Positions 1-6,633 of a stretch of 14,645 bases of DNA are shown piece after piece; within the stretch, counting starts at the first letter, position 1; every line of letters starts with the position of its first letter. The notes beneath the pieces were generated by a model, which did no database searches, had not been told where the DNA came from, and saw only the letters and a program-made list of their open reading frames with translations. The translations under genes were made by a program, and so were the position numbers. Location: the NCBI GenBank assembly GCA_017853235.1, contig JAFMJX010000026.1, positions 1 to 14,645 on the forward strand. The letters are read 5' to 3'. The stretch is from Chitinophagaceae bacterium (lineage in GTDB: Bacteria; Bacteroidota; Bacteroidia; Chitinophagales; Chitinophagaceae).

Positions 1-909
1 AGTATCGTCGCCTACCGCAGTCACATAAGCCTTTAAAGTTCCATTTTCAATTGTGCTGCCTCCTAAAAGTGAATCTTTTATAGTGCGATGTACTGGAACG
101 CTTTCACCTGTTACGATAGATTCATTCACATTGGCTTCCCCCCATAATATCTTACAATCCATGGGAACGGTCTCACCTGAATTTATTAAAATGAGATCAC
201 CCACTTTTAAAGTGCTGCTTTCAACATTAAAAATCACCTCTTTGTGTTGGTCATCAAACACAATCATATTGGCCATTACTTTTTGTGCTTTTACTAAATC
301 TTTTAAAGCACGTTGTGTGGATTGAACAGAGCTGTCTTCTAAATAATTTCCAAAAAACACAAGTGTGATAATGGTTGCAGTTGTTTCGTAGTAAGCAAAG
401 GATTGACCCTGACCAATTAATGTTCCATATAAACTATACCCAAAAGAGGCTATTGCTCCTATAGCTACTAATACATTCATATTTGGAATACCAGTAATGA
501 TACTTTTCCAAGCACTTCTTCCAAAATAACTCATACCTACTATAAAAACAGGAATTGTAAGAGCCAATTGGACATAAGGGTTCATCATCCAATGAATATG
601 AACGCCTGGTAACATATGTATTAATAAAGGAAGTGTGAAAATGAAACAAAAAGCAGCCCTTTCACCCTGCGTATCTAACCATTTTTTGACAGGGACGGCT
701 TCTTCGTTTCCACGCACTTTATATCCTAAATGATGGATTCCTTTTGCAAGGGTGTCTTTGTCTATATTTTGGGGAAGTTGAAACTGAACTTCACCTTCCA
801 TAAAATTAACTTTGGGATCTTCGATGCCTTTTGATTGTAAATATTTATGTATCGATAATGCGCAATTGGTGCAACTCATTCCATCTACTTTCCATTGTAC
901 TTCTTCCAT
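1..909 (-). CDS. copA: Copper-type heavy-metal P1B ATPase, N-terminal 303 residues (partial)
   Basis: This is a cation-exporting P-type ATPase of the inner membrane that pumps a soft metal, most likely Cu(I), out of the cytoplasm. The frame is open from ATG at 909 to the left edge without interruption, so the C-terminal half lies outside. Visible parts in order are one heavy-metal-associated domain (about 1-68) with the metal-binding motif GMSCTNCA (10-17), four hydrophobic segments (about 84-100, 111-129, 144-165 and 172-189), and the actuator domain with TGES at 267-270. The CPC transmembrane motif and the phosphorylated DKTGT lie beyond the edge, so copper rather than zinc or cadmium specificity is inferred from the HMA type. 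The gene is divergent from tsaE, with a TACCTTTG box 18 bases upstream of its ATG. No truncation other than the window edge is seen. Confidence 0.9.
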   Translation of the reverse strand, partial: MEEVQWKVDGMSCTNCALSIHKYLQSKGIEDPKVNFMEGEVQFQLPQNIDKDTLAKGIHHLGYKVRGNEEAVPVKKWLDTQGERAAFCFIFTLPLLIHMLPGVHIHWMMNPYVQLALTIPVFIVGMSYFGRSAWKSIITGIPNMNVLVAIGAIASFGYSLYGTLIGQGQSFAYYETTATIITLVFFGNYLEDSSVQSTQRALKDLVKAQKVMANMIVFDDQHKEVIFNVESSTLKVGDLILINSGETVPMDCKILWGEANVNESIVTGESVPVHRTIKDSLLGGSTIENGTLKAYVTAVGDDT

Positions 910-927
910 AGGGGTAAATTTACTTAA

Positions 928-935
928 CAAAGGTA
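928..935 (-). promoter_or_regulatory. Probable -7 box of the P1B ATPase gene
   Basis: On the minus strand this reads TACCTTTG, an exact match to the Bacteroidota -7 consensus TAnnTTTG. It lies 18 bases before the ATG at 909, giving a predicted leader of about a dozen bases. No clear TTTG is present at the expected -33 position. The same ten bases, GTACCTTTGT, occur ahead of the HD-domain gene. Confidence 0.5.
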
Positions 936-959
936 CAAGAACATTTTAATTGCTTAGCT

Positions 960-967
960 TATCTTTG
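960..967 (+). promoter_or_regulatory. Probable -7 box of tsaE
   Basis: TATCTTTG matches the Bacteroidota -7 consensus TAnnTTTG. It ends four bases before the tsaE ATG at 972, so transcription would begin at or next to the start codon and the mRNA would be leaderless or nearly so. A -33 TTTG at the usual spacing is not evident. Confidence 0.45.
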
Positions 968-971
968 TCCT

Positions 972-1379
972 ATGGAATGGGTATATCATATAAGTGAAAT
1001 TGAGAAAATAGCCTCCGAATTATTGACTGCATTTGGACATAAACGCGTATGGGCTTTAGATGCACCCATGGGCGCAGGTAAAACCACTTTAATTAGTGCA
1101 ATTTGTAAAAATTTGGGTGTGAAAGATCAAGTATCTAGCCCAACATTCGCCATTATGAATGAATACCATGGCACACATCATGTCATTTATCATATGGACT
1201 GGTATCGTTTAAAAGATGAGGCGGAAGCGCAAAGAGCTGGGGTAGAAATGGCTTTGGAAGAAGCTGATTTTTGTATCATAGAATGGCCTGAAAAAGCATC
1301 CTTATTATTACCTAGTGATACCCAGTATATTAAAATTGACGTGATGGATGGGCATTATCGCAAAATTTATATCCCTTAA
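972..1379 (+). CDS. tsaE: tRNA threonylcarbamoyladenosine biosynthesis ATPase TsaE
   Basis: TsaE is the small cytoplasmic ATPase that works with TsaB and TsaD to install threonylcarbamoyladenosine at A37 of ANN-decoding tRNAs. The 135-residue protein has the usual family length. It shows a P-loop APMGAGKT at 31-38, the SSPTFAIMNEY segment after it, and the characteristic YHMDWYRLKD and C-terminal IIEWPEKA motifs (W285-type Walker-B-like region of the family). The first position of the P-loop is Ala where GxxxxGKT predicts Gly. ATG at 972 puts the first beta strand and P-loop at the expected distance. Ald follows 41 bases downstream on the same strand and may be co-transcribed. A divergent metal ATPase lies upstream. 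Confidence 0.92.
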   Translation: MEWVYHISEIEKIASELLTAFGHKRVWALDAPMGAGKTTLISAICKNLGVKDQVSSPTFAIMNEYHGTHHVIYHMDWYRLKDEAEAQRAGVEMALEEADFCIIEWPEKASLLLPSDTQYIKIDVMDGHYRKIYIP

Positions 1380-1420
1380 TACAAACTTCAATTTTTGTAT
1401 CTTCATAAAAATATTTCAAT

Positions 1421-2635
1421 ATGAGCTCGGTGAAACCCCAAATTGATAGTTCTATTTTATATGAAACGCAGGAGGAGGTTTTAGATATCAAATTTAAAAC
1501 CAAACCTATGCTCATTGGGATTCCTAAAGAAGTGGCGTTTCAAGAAAATAGAGTAGGGCTGATTCCTGAAGCCGTGAGTGTTTTAGTGGCCAATGGACAT
1601 GAAGTATTAATGGAACACAATGCAGGGGAAGGGAGTCGTTATTCAGACAATGATTATGCCGAAGCGGGTGCCAAAATTGTATTTGATAAAGAATCTGTTT
1701 TTAGATGTCCCATATTAGTAAAAACAGCGCCTCCTGTTGAAGCGGACTTACCCTATTTGCAAATGAATCAAACCATTATTTCTCCATTGCATATTACTGC
1801 ATTGGAAAAAGAATTGATGGAAAAATTGATGGCAAAAAAAATTACAGCATTAGCGATAGAAAATATCAAAGATGAAAATCAAAATTATCCTATTTTAAGA
1901 AGTATGGGTGAAATTGCAGGCAGTGCTGTGATGTTAATTGCGGGACAATACTTAAGTAGTTTTAATCAGGGTAAAGGTGTTTTGTTAGGTGGAATTAGTG
2001 GCGTGCCACCCACTAAAGTGGTTATTATTGGAGCTGATATTATTGGCGAATTTGCTACACGAAATGCATTGGCGTTAGGTGCCAGTGTAAAAGTGTTTGA
2101 TAATAATGTATCTCGTTTACAAAGATTACAAAATAATTTAGGGCAAAGAGTTTGGACTAGTGTTTTAGAGCCTAAAATATTAGCGAAGCAACTTAAAACA
2201 TGTGAAGTAGCGGTTGGAGCATTGAGAAATGATCATAGCCGTGCACCTATTGTTGTGACAGAAGAAATGGTGGCTGCCATGCGCCCAGGCAGCATTATCA
2301 TTGATGTAGCGATTGATCGTGGAGGATGTTTTGAGACCAGTGAGTTAACCAATCATGAAAACCCAATTATCATTAAACACGATGTAATTCATTATGGAGT
2401 TCCAAATATTCCTAGTGGGTTTGCTCGAACTGCAAGTCAAGCAATTAGCAATGTACTTATGCCTTTGTTAATTCAAATGGGAGATCTTGGTGGATTGGAA
2501 GAAATGATATGGCAACATTTGCATTTAAGAGAAGGCGTTTATTTGTATAAAGGTGCATTAACCGATTTTTATATCAGCGAAAAATTCAGTTTAAAATATA
2601 CTGATTTAAACTTGTTAATTGCCAGCAAAAGCTAG
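1421..2635 (+). CDS. ald: Alanine dehydrogenase (Bacteroidota type with N-terminal extension)
   Basis: The enzyme interconverts L-alanine and pyruvate plus ammonia with NAD(H), linking amino-acid and central carbon metabolism. The 404-residue protein starts with about 29 extra residues before the conserved MLIGIPKE. Such an extension is usual in this phylum, which supports ATG 1421 over the internal ATG at 1508. Catalytic-site candidates are Lys101 in LVKTAPP, His124 in SPLHI and Asp299 in IDVAIDRGG. The Rossmann nucleotide-binding loop is GADIIG (204-209) rather than the expected GAGxxG, so Asp206 replaces the middle glycine. Asp227 at the end of the second strand (VKVFD) would bind the ribose. 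No promoter box was found in the 41-base gap after tsaE. A TAAAA-type AT-rich leader precedes the ATG. The gene is convergent with the ABC ATPase gene. Confidence 0.9.
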   Translation: MSSVKPQIDSSILYETQEEVLDIKFKTKPMLIGIPKEVAFQENRVGLIPEAVSVLVANGHEVLMEHNAGEGSRYSDNDYAEAGAKIVFDKESVFRCPILVKTAPPVEADLPYLQMNQTIISPLHITALEKELMEKLMAKKITALAIENIKDENQNYPILRSMGEIAGSAVMLIAGQYLSSFNQGKGVLLGGISGVPPTKVVIIGADIIGEFATRNALALGASVKVFDNNVSRLQRLQNNLGQRVWTSVLEPKILAKQLKTCEVAVGALRNDHSRAPIVVTEEMVAAMRPGSIIIDVAIDRGGCFETSELTNHENPIIIKHDVIHYGVPNIPSGFARTASQAISNVLMPLLIQMGDLGGLEEMIWQHLHLREGVYLYKGALTDFYISEKFSLKYTDLNLLIASKS

Positions 2636-2649
2636 TAGCGTGTAGTTTT

Positions 2650-2672
2650 AATGATTCCTTTCATTATTTTTT
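2650..2672 (+). terminator. Weak terminator after ald
   Basis: A 5-bp stem (AATGA with TCATT, 6-base loop) is followed by six T residues. It sits 14 bases after the ald stop and overlaps the stop codon region of the convergent ABC ATPase gene. The stem is short and AT-rich, so this is only a tentative call. Confidence 0.3.
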
Positions 2673-3272
2673 ATAATCCAACAAGTTCACATGATGTGTG
2701 CAAAAGGAATATTCTTGAGGGTCATTACTTCCTACAATAATTAATTTGTGCATTGCATATTGTTGAATTAATTGATGATACAATTCAATCCCTTCTTTAT
2801 CTAAGTTGCTGCAAGGTTCATCTAATAATAAAATGGGAGCATCCGAAAAAATAGCAATTGCTAATTTTAATCGTTGTTTCATACCGCTACTAAAATATCT
2901 AATTTGTTTATGAGTGGCATTGGTCAATCCCACTTTTTCTAATATAGATTCTAAAGTAATATTAGAAAAAAAAGGCTTAAATGTCATGTGAAAGGACAGT
3001 TGTTCGATGGCAGTAAACTCTTCAATCAATTCTAAATAGGGAGCCGCTATAGTAATTTGCTTAAAAATAGTTTCAGAGGTTTCGGTTCCCCAGTAAATTT
3101 GACCTTTTGATAAAGTGGCATAGCCCGAAATGACTTGTAATAAAGTGCTTTTACCAGATCCATTGTTTCCTATCAAAGCATAATGATTGCCTTTTTCAAA
3201 AGTGTACTCTAGGTTTCTAAAAATCCATTCTTTATTGAATTTCTTACCTGCTTGATGGAGACTTAATTGCAT
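2664..3272 (-). CDS. Orphan ABC ATPase (CcmA-like), last gene of the lpx operon
   Basis: This is a single ABC nucleotide-binding domain of 202 residues with no membrane segments and no permease gene in the window. It has Walker A GNNGSGKST (35-43), a divergent signature SSGMKQR (128-134), Walker B ILLLDEP (147-153, catalytic Glu152) and D-loop SNLD (155-158). Where the Q-loop glutamine is expected the sequence reads AAPYLELIEE (76-85). Where the H-switch histidine is expected it reads GSNDP (181-185), with Asn183. The ATPase is nevertheless likely to bind ATP. The gene begins 6 bases after lpxA, which implies co-transcription and perhaps a cell-envelope role. The best general label is an ABC-2 or CcmA-like export ATPase; the substrate is unknown. 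Confidence 0.85.
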   Translation of the reverse strand: MQLSLHQAGKKFNKEWIFRNLEYTFEKGNHYALIGNNGSGKSTLLQVISGYATLSKGQIYWGTETSETIFKQITIAAPYLELIEEFTAIEQLSFHMTFKPFFSNITLESILEKVGLTNATHKQIRYFSSGMKQRLKLAIAIFSDAPILLLDEPCSNLDKEGIELYHQLIQQYAMHKLIIVGSNDPQEYSFCTHHVNLLDYKK

Positions 3273-3278
3273 ATTGGT

Positions 3279-4076
3279 TTAATCTTCTTCTACAACACCT
3301 TTGCCAAATCTTTTGATCACACCTCTGCCACTCTCTCTAATAAAAGTGACAATTTCATCGCGTTCGTCGGTAGCGGGAATTTCTTCTTCAATAAATTCTA
3401 ATGCTTGAGTGGTATTCATCCCCTTATTAAAAATATAACGATAAATATCTAAGATATGGTTGATTTTTTCCAAATCAAATCCTCTACGTTTCAAACCCAC
3501 GCTATTGACGCCGCCATAACTTAATGGGTTACGGACTGCTTTAATATATGGAGGCACATCTTTACTAACTAAGCTTCCTCCTGCGATATAAGCATGTTGA
3601 CCAATGTTTACAAATTGATGTACCGCACTTACCCCCGCAATCCAAGCGTAGTCGCCTAAAGTTACATGGCCTGCTATTTGAACACTGTTACTTAAAATAC
3701 AATGATTGCCAATAATGCAATCATGTGCAATATGACTATAGGCCATAATCAAACAGTTGTTTCCAACTTTGGTAATCCATCTGTCAGAAGTTCCACGATT
3801 GATTGTTACAAATTCTCTAATCGTTGTGCTATCTCCAATTTCAACAGTTGTTTTTTCGCCATTGAATTTCAAATCCTGGGGGTCGGCACCTATAACTGCT
3901 CCAGGAAAAATGCGACAATTTTTTCCAATCTTAGTGCCATTCATAATCGTAACACTGCTTCCAATCCAAGTACCTTCACCAATTGTAACGTCACCATGTA
4001 TGACTGTAAATGGATCAATTTTTACATTGGGTGCAATTTTTGCATTGGGGTCAATATACGTAAAGGGATGTGTCAT
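3279..4076 (-). CDS. lpxA: Acyl-ACP--UDP-N-acetylglucosamine O-acyltransferase LpxA
   Basis: LpxA performs the first step of lipid A synthesis in the cytoplasm, moving a 3-hydroxyacyl chain from acyl carrier protein to the 3-OH of UDP-GlcNAc. At 265 residues it is close to the E. coli length. Residues about 7-190 are left-handed beta-helix hexapeptide repeats (for example IDPNAKIAPNVKIDPF). The loop GADPQDLKF (63-71) matches the family substrate-binding segment. His118 in AYSHIAHDC aligns with the catalytic His125 of E. coli. The VGLKRRGF segment opens the C-terminal helical domain. The gene is 18 bases downstream of lpxC/fabZ and 6 bases upstream of the ABC ATPase, so it sits inside one transcription unit. 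Confidence 0.95.
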   Translation of the reverse strand: MTHPFTYIDPNAKIAPNVKIDPFTVIHGDVTIGEGTWIGSSVTIMNGTKIGKNCRIFPGAVIGADPQDLKFNGEKTTVEIGDSTTIREFVTINRGTSDRWITKVGNNCLIMAYSHIAHDCIIGNHCILSNSVQIAGHVTLGDYAWIAGVSAVHQFVNIGQHAYIAGGSLVSKDVPPYIKAVRNPLSYGGVNSVGLKRRGFDLEKINHILDIYRYIFNKGMNTTQALEFIEEEIPATDERDEIVTFIRESGRGVIKRFGKGVVEED

Positions 4077-4094
4077 AGCTTTTTTTTAGGATGA

Positions 4095-5504
4095 TTAGTC
4101 GGCGCGTTTTACTACCTGTGCAACAAGGTCTGCTTCGGTAGTGACTTTGCCTCCAACATAAACGGTACCTCTCATTTCGCAAATACCTCTGCGAATGGGG
4201 GCGGTTAATTCCATCTTCAATAACATGGTATCACCCGGTTTTACCATTTGTTTAAATTTGCAATTATCTATTTTTAAAAAGTAAGTATCGTATTGTCCTT
4301 TAGGCATTGCGTTAATACATAATATGCCTCCAGTTTGCGCTAAAGCTTCAATTTGTAAAACCCCTGGCATGACTGGATTTCCTGGAAAATGACCAGGAAA
4401 AAACCATTCATTGAATGTTACATTTTTAACACCTACAATTGTGGTGTCAGTTAACTCAATGATTTTATCAATAAACAAAAATGGATGACGATGAGGAAGT
4501 GTTTTTTCGATTTGTTCTAAATTAAATACTGGAGTAGCAGTTGGATCATACACTGGCACGTCTTTAACGTGTTTATTTTTTTTGATGTATTGTTTAATTT
4601 TTTTTGCAAACTCTACATTACTACTATGACCCGGTCTGTTTGCAATGATACGTGCTTTGATAGGATATCCTATTAAAGCTAAATCACCTACAACATCTAA
4701 AAGTTTATGTCTTGCTGGTTCGTTTGGAAATCTTAACTCAAGATTATTTAAATAACCTTCGCTTTTAACTTCTATTTTTTCACGCTTAAATACTTTTGCC
4801 AAACGACTCATTTCTTCATTGGTAATGACTTTATCCACCACCACTATGGCATTATTAATATCACCCCCTTTAATTAAATCGTGTTTTAATAGTGCTTCTA
4901 ATTCATGTAAAAAACAAAAAGTACGACAAGGAGCTATTTCTGCTTTAAAATCCTTGATGGTTTTAAGTGCGGCATGTTGCGTTCCTAAAACGGGACTATT
5001 AAAATCAATCAATGTGGTGATTTGGTAATCCAGAGCAGGAAGCGCTACCATTTCTACACGCTTTTCATCGTCATAATGAAAAATGTTTTCATCAATACTG
5101 TACCAAGCTTTGGCAGCGTCTTGTTCTAACACTCCAATTTTTTCAATAATTTCAATAAAAGGAGTAGAGCTTCCGTCCATTATAGGGATTTCTGGTCCAT
5201 TTACTTCAATCAAAACGTTATCTACCCCCATTCCTACCAGAGCAGCTAAAATATGTTCCACCGTACTCACTTTTGCTTCACCCACTTGTAGGGTTGTTCC
5301 TCGGCTGGTATCGGTGACTAAATCACAGTCAGCTTTGATGATAGGTTTATTAGGAAGGTCTATTCTTTGAAATTGGATCCCGTATCCAGGATTGGCAGGA
5401 TTTAATGTCATATCCACCAAAACACCCGTGTGCAATCCAGTACCACTAATACTTACGCTTTCACATAAAGTGTGCTGTTTATCGGGATTAAAATGTTGAT
5501 CCAT
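4095..5504 (-). CDS. lpxC/fabZ: Bifunctional LpxC deacetylase / FabZ hydroxyacyl-ACP dehydratase
   Basis: This is a fusion of two enzymes typical of Bacteroidota. The LpxC half (about 1-310) is the Zn-dependent deacetylase of UDP-3-O-acyl-GlcNAc, the committed lipid A step. It shows STVEH (Glu83, His84), the zinc ligands His266 and Asp270 in RHKLLDVVGD, and catalytic His293 in PGHSSN. The FabZ half (about 325-469) dehydrates 3-hydroxyacyl-ACP. It shows LPHRHPFLFID, the active-site His372 in GHFPGNPVMPG, and Glu386 in VLQIEALAQ. The 469-residue length is close to the sum of the separate E. coli enzymes, and the junction (about 311-325) is a short lysine-rich linker. The fusion couples two enzymes that compete for 3-hydroxyacyl-ACP: LpxA feeds LpxC, and FabZ feeds membrane lipid synthesis. 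ATG 5504 gives the expected short N-terminus. Confidence 0.96.
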   Translation of the reverse strand: MDQHFNPDKQHTLCESVSISGTGLHTGVLVDMTLNPANPGYGIQFQRIDLPNKPIIKADCDLVTDTSRGTTLQVGEAKVSTVEHILAALVGMGVDNVLIEVNGPEIPIMDGSSTPFIEIIEKIGVLEQDAAKAWYSIDENIFHYDDEKRVEMVALPALDYQITTLIDFNSPVLGTQHAALKTIKDFKAEIAPCRTFCFLHELEALLKHDLIKGGDINNAIVVVDKVITNEEMSRLAKVFKREKIEVKSEGYLNNLELRFPNEPARHKLLDVVGDLALIGYPIKARIIANRPGHSSNVEFAKKIKQYIKKNKHVKDVPVYDPTATPVFNLEQIEKTLPHRHPFLFIDKIIELTDTTIVGVKNVTFNEWFFPGHFPGNPVMPGVLQIEALAQTGGILCINAMPKGQYDTYFLKIDNCKFKQMVKPGDTMLLKMELTAPIRRGICEMRGTVYVGGKVTTEADLVAQVVKRAD

Positions 5505-5529
5505 ACTTGTTTGGTTTAAAGCTTCGTTT

Positions 5530-5570
5530 GGGTAAAACGATGATTTTCAGCAAAATTAGCTGATTTACCC
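5530..5570 (-). repeat. Nested inverted repeat between lpxD and lpxC
   Basis: The outer arms GGGTAAA (5530-5536) and TTTACCC (5564-5570) are perfectly complementary. The inner arms TCAGC (5547-5551) and GCTGA (5559-5563) are also complementary, with a 7-base loop. On the distal side the two stems abut directly, while the proximal side has a 10-base bulge. The structure overlaps the lpxD stop and lies 25 bases before the lpxC ATG. No T run follows it, so it is not an ordinary terminator. It might influence mRNA processing or lpxC translation. Confidence 0.45.
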
Positions 5571-6611
5571 TTTTTGGGACAGTTGTTGGACTAATATTTC
5601 GAGTTCTTTAACCCTTTTTTCCAGATTTGGCAGGTTTTTGACGTTTACCTGGCTCCTTAAATCGTTTACTTGATCACTTGCAGGGAAGCCGGATACTACA
5701 GAATTGGCCTTTTTGATGGTTTTAGTGATGCCACTTCTGGCAGCAATCTTAACTCCATCGGCTACATTGAGGTGGCCAATAATTCCTGCTTGTCCTCCCA
5801 TCATCACGCCTTTCCCAATTTTAGTACTTCCACTTACACCACATTGAGCAGCGATAACAGTGTTTTCTCCAATTTCAACATTATGTGCAACTTGAATAAG
5901 GTTGTCTAGCTTAACTCCTTTACGAATATGAGTGGAACCAATGGTTGCACGATCAATGGTGGTATTGGAACCAATTTCAACATGATCTTCTATCACTACA
6001 TTTCCTAATTGAGGTACTTTTTGATAGGATCCATCTTGGGTAGGAGCAAATCCAAAACCATCACTTCCTATAATAGAATTGGAATGAATGGTTACATGAT
6101 TTCCAATGACACAATCTGAATATACAATCACGCCTGGATGCAATATGACATCATTCCCTATGGTAACATTATTCCCAATCACCACACTGGGATGTATTTT
6201 GACATTATTCCCAATCACTACTTGTTCGCCAATATGAGCAAAAGCAGCCACATAAATATTTTCTCCTAAGGAAGCGCTTGAAGCAATAAAGGAGGGTTGT
6301 TGAATACCCACTAATTGCTGTGACTTCAAAGATTGATATTGCGTTAATAGCGTCGCAAAAGCTGCATAAGCATCCGGAACTCTTATTAAAGTGGCAGCAA
6401 TTGGAGTTTTCAAAACCAACCCTGCATTAATAATAATAATGGAGGCCTTAGTAGTGTATAAAAAATCTTCGTATTTAGGATTTGCTAAAAAAGAAATGTC
6501 ACCTGCTTGGGCTTCTTCAATTTTGCCAAAATTACGCACCATTACCGAAGCATCACCTTCGATAGTTCCTTGAATCATTAAAGCTATTTGTTGTGCACTA
6601 AATTGAAGCAT
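5565..6611 (-). CDS. lpxD: UDP-3-O-(3-hydroxyacyl)glucosamine N-acyltransferase LpxD
   Basis: LpxD adds the N-linked hydroxyacyl chain in the third lipid A step, using acyl-ACP and the product of LpxC. At 348 residues it matches the family length. The N-terminal uridine-binding domain (about 1-100) includes the conserved SFLANPKYEDF. Residues about 105-295 form hexapeptide repeats of a beta-helix. IGSDGFGFAP (181-190) is the family signature, and His243 in QVAHNVEIG aligns with the catalytic His239 of E. coli. Residues about 328-345 are a short C-terminal coiled helix consistent with trimer formation. The gene starts 22 bases after the HD-domain gene in the same direction and precedes lpxC/fabZ by 60 bases containing an inverted repeat. 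Confidence 0.95.
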   Translation of the reverse strand: MLQFSAQQIALMIQGTIEGDASVMVRNFGKIEEAQAGDISFLANPKYEDFLYTTKASIIIINAGLVLKTPIAATLIRVPDAYAAFATLLTQYQSLKSQQLVGIQQPSFIASSASLGENIYVAAFAHIGEQVVIGNNVKIHPSVVIGNNVTIGNDVILHPGVIVYSDCVIGNHVTIHSNSIIGSDGFGFAPTQDGSYQKVPQLGNVVIEDHVEIGSNTTIDRATIGSTHIRKGVKLDNLIQVAHNVEIGENTVIAAQCGVSGSTKIGKGVMMGGQAGIIGHLNVADGVKIAARSGITKTIKKANSVVSGFPASDQVNDLRSQVNVKNLPNLEKRVKELEILVQQLSQKG

Positions 6612-6633
6612 GCGCTATGAGTTAATTGGGGGG

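Noticed and set aside
434..649. 71-codon minus-strand open frame inside the metal ATPase region
   Set aside because: It is a shifted frame of the real ATPase gene, which reads through without interruption and carries the family motifs.
3702..4094. Two overlapping plus-strand open frames opposite lpxA
   Set aside because: They are antisense shadows of the hexapeptide-repeat coding sequence, with no motif or promoter of their own.
5660..6300. Repetitive-looking DNA with recurring short strings such as ttcccaat
   Set aside because: The periodicity comes from the hexapeptide repeats of LpxD, and there are no identical direct repeats with spacers as in a CRISPR array.
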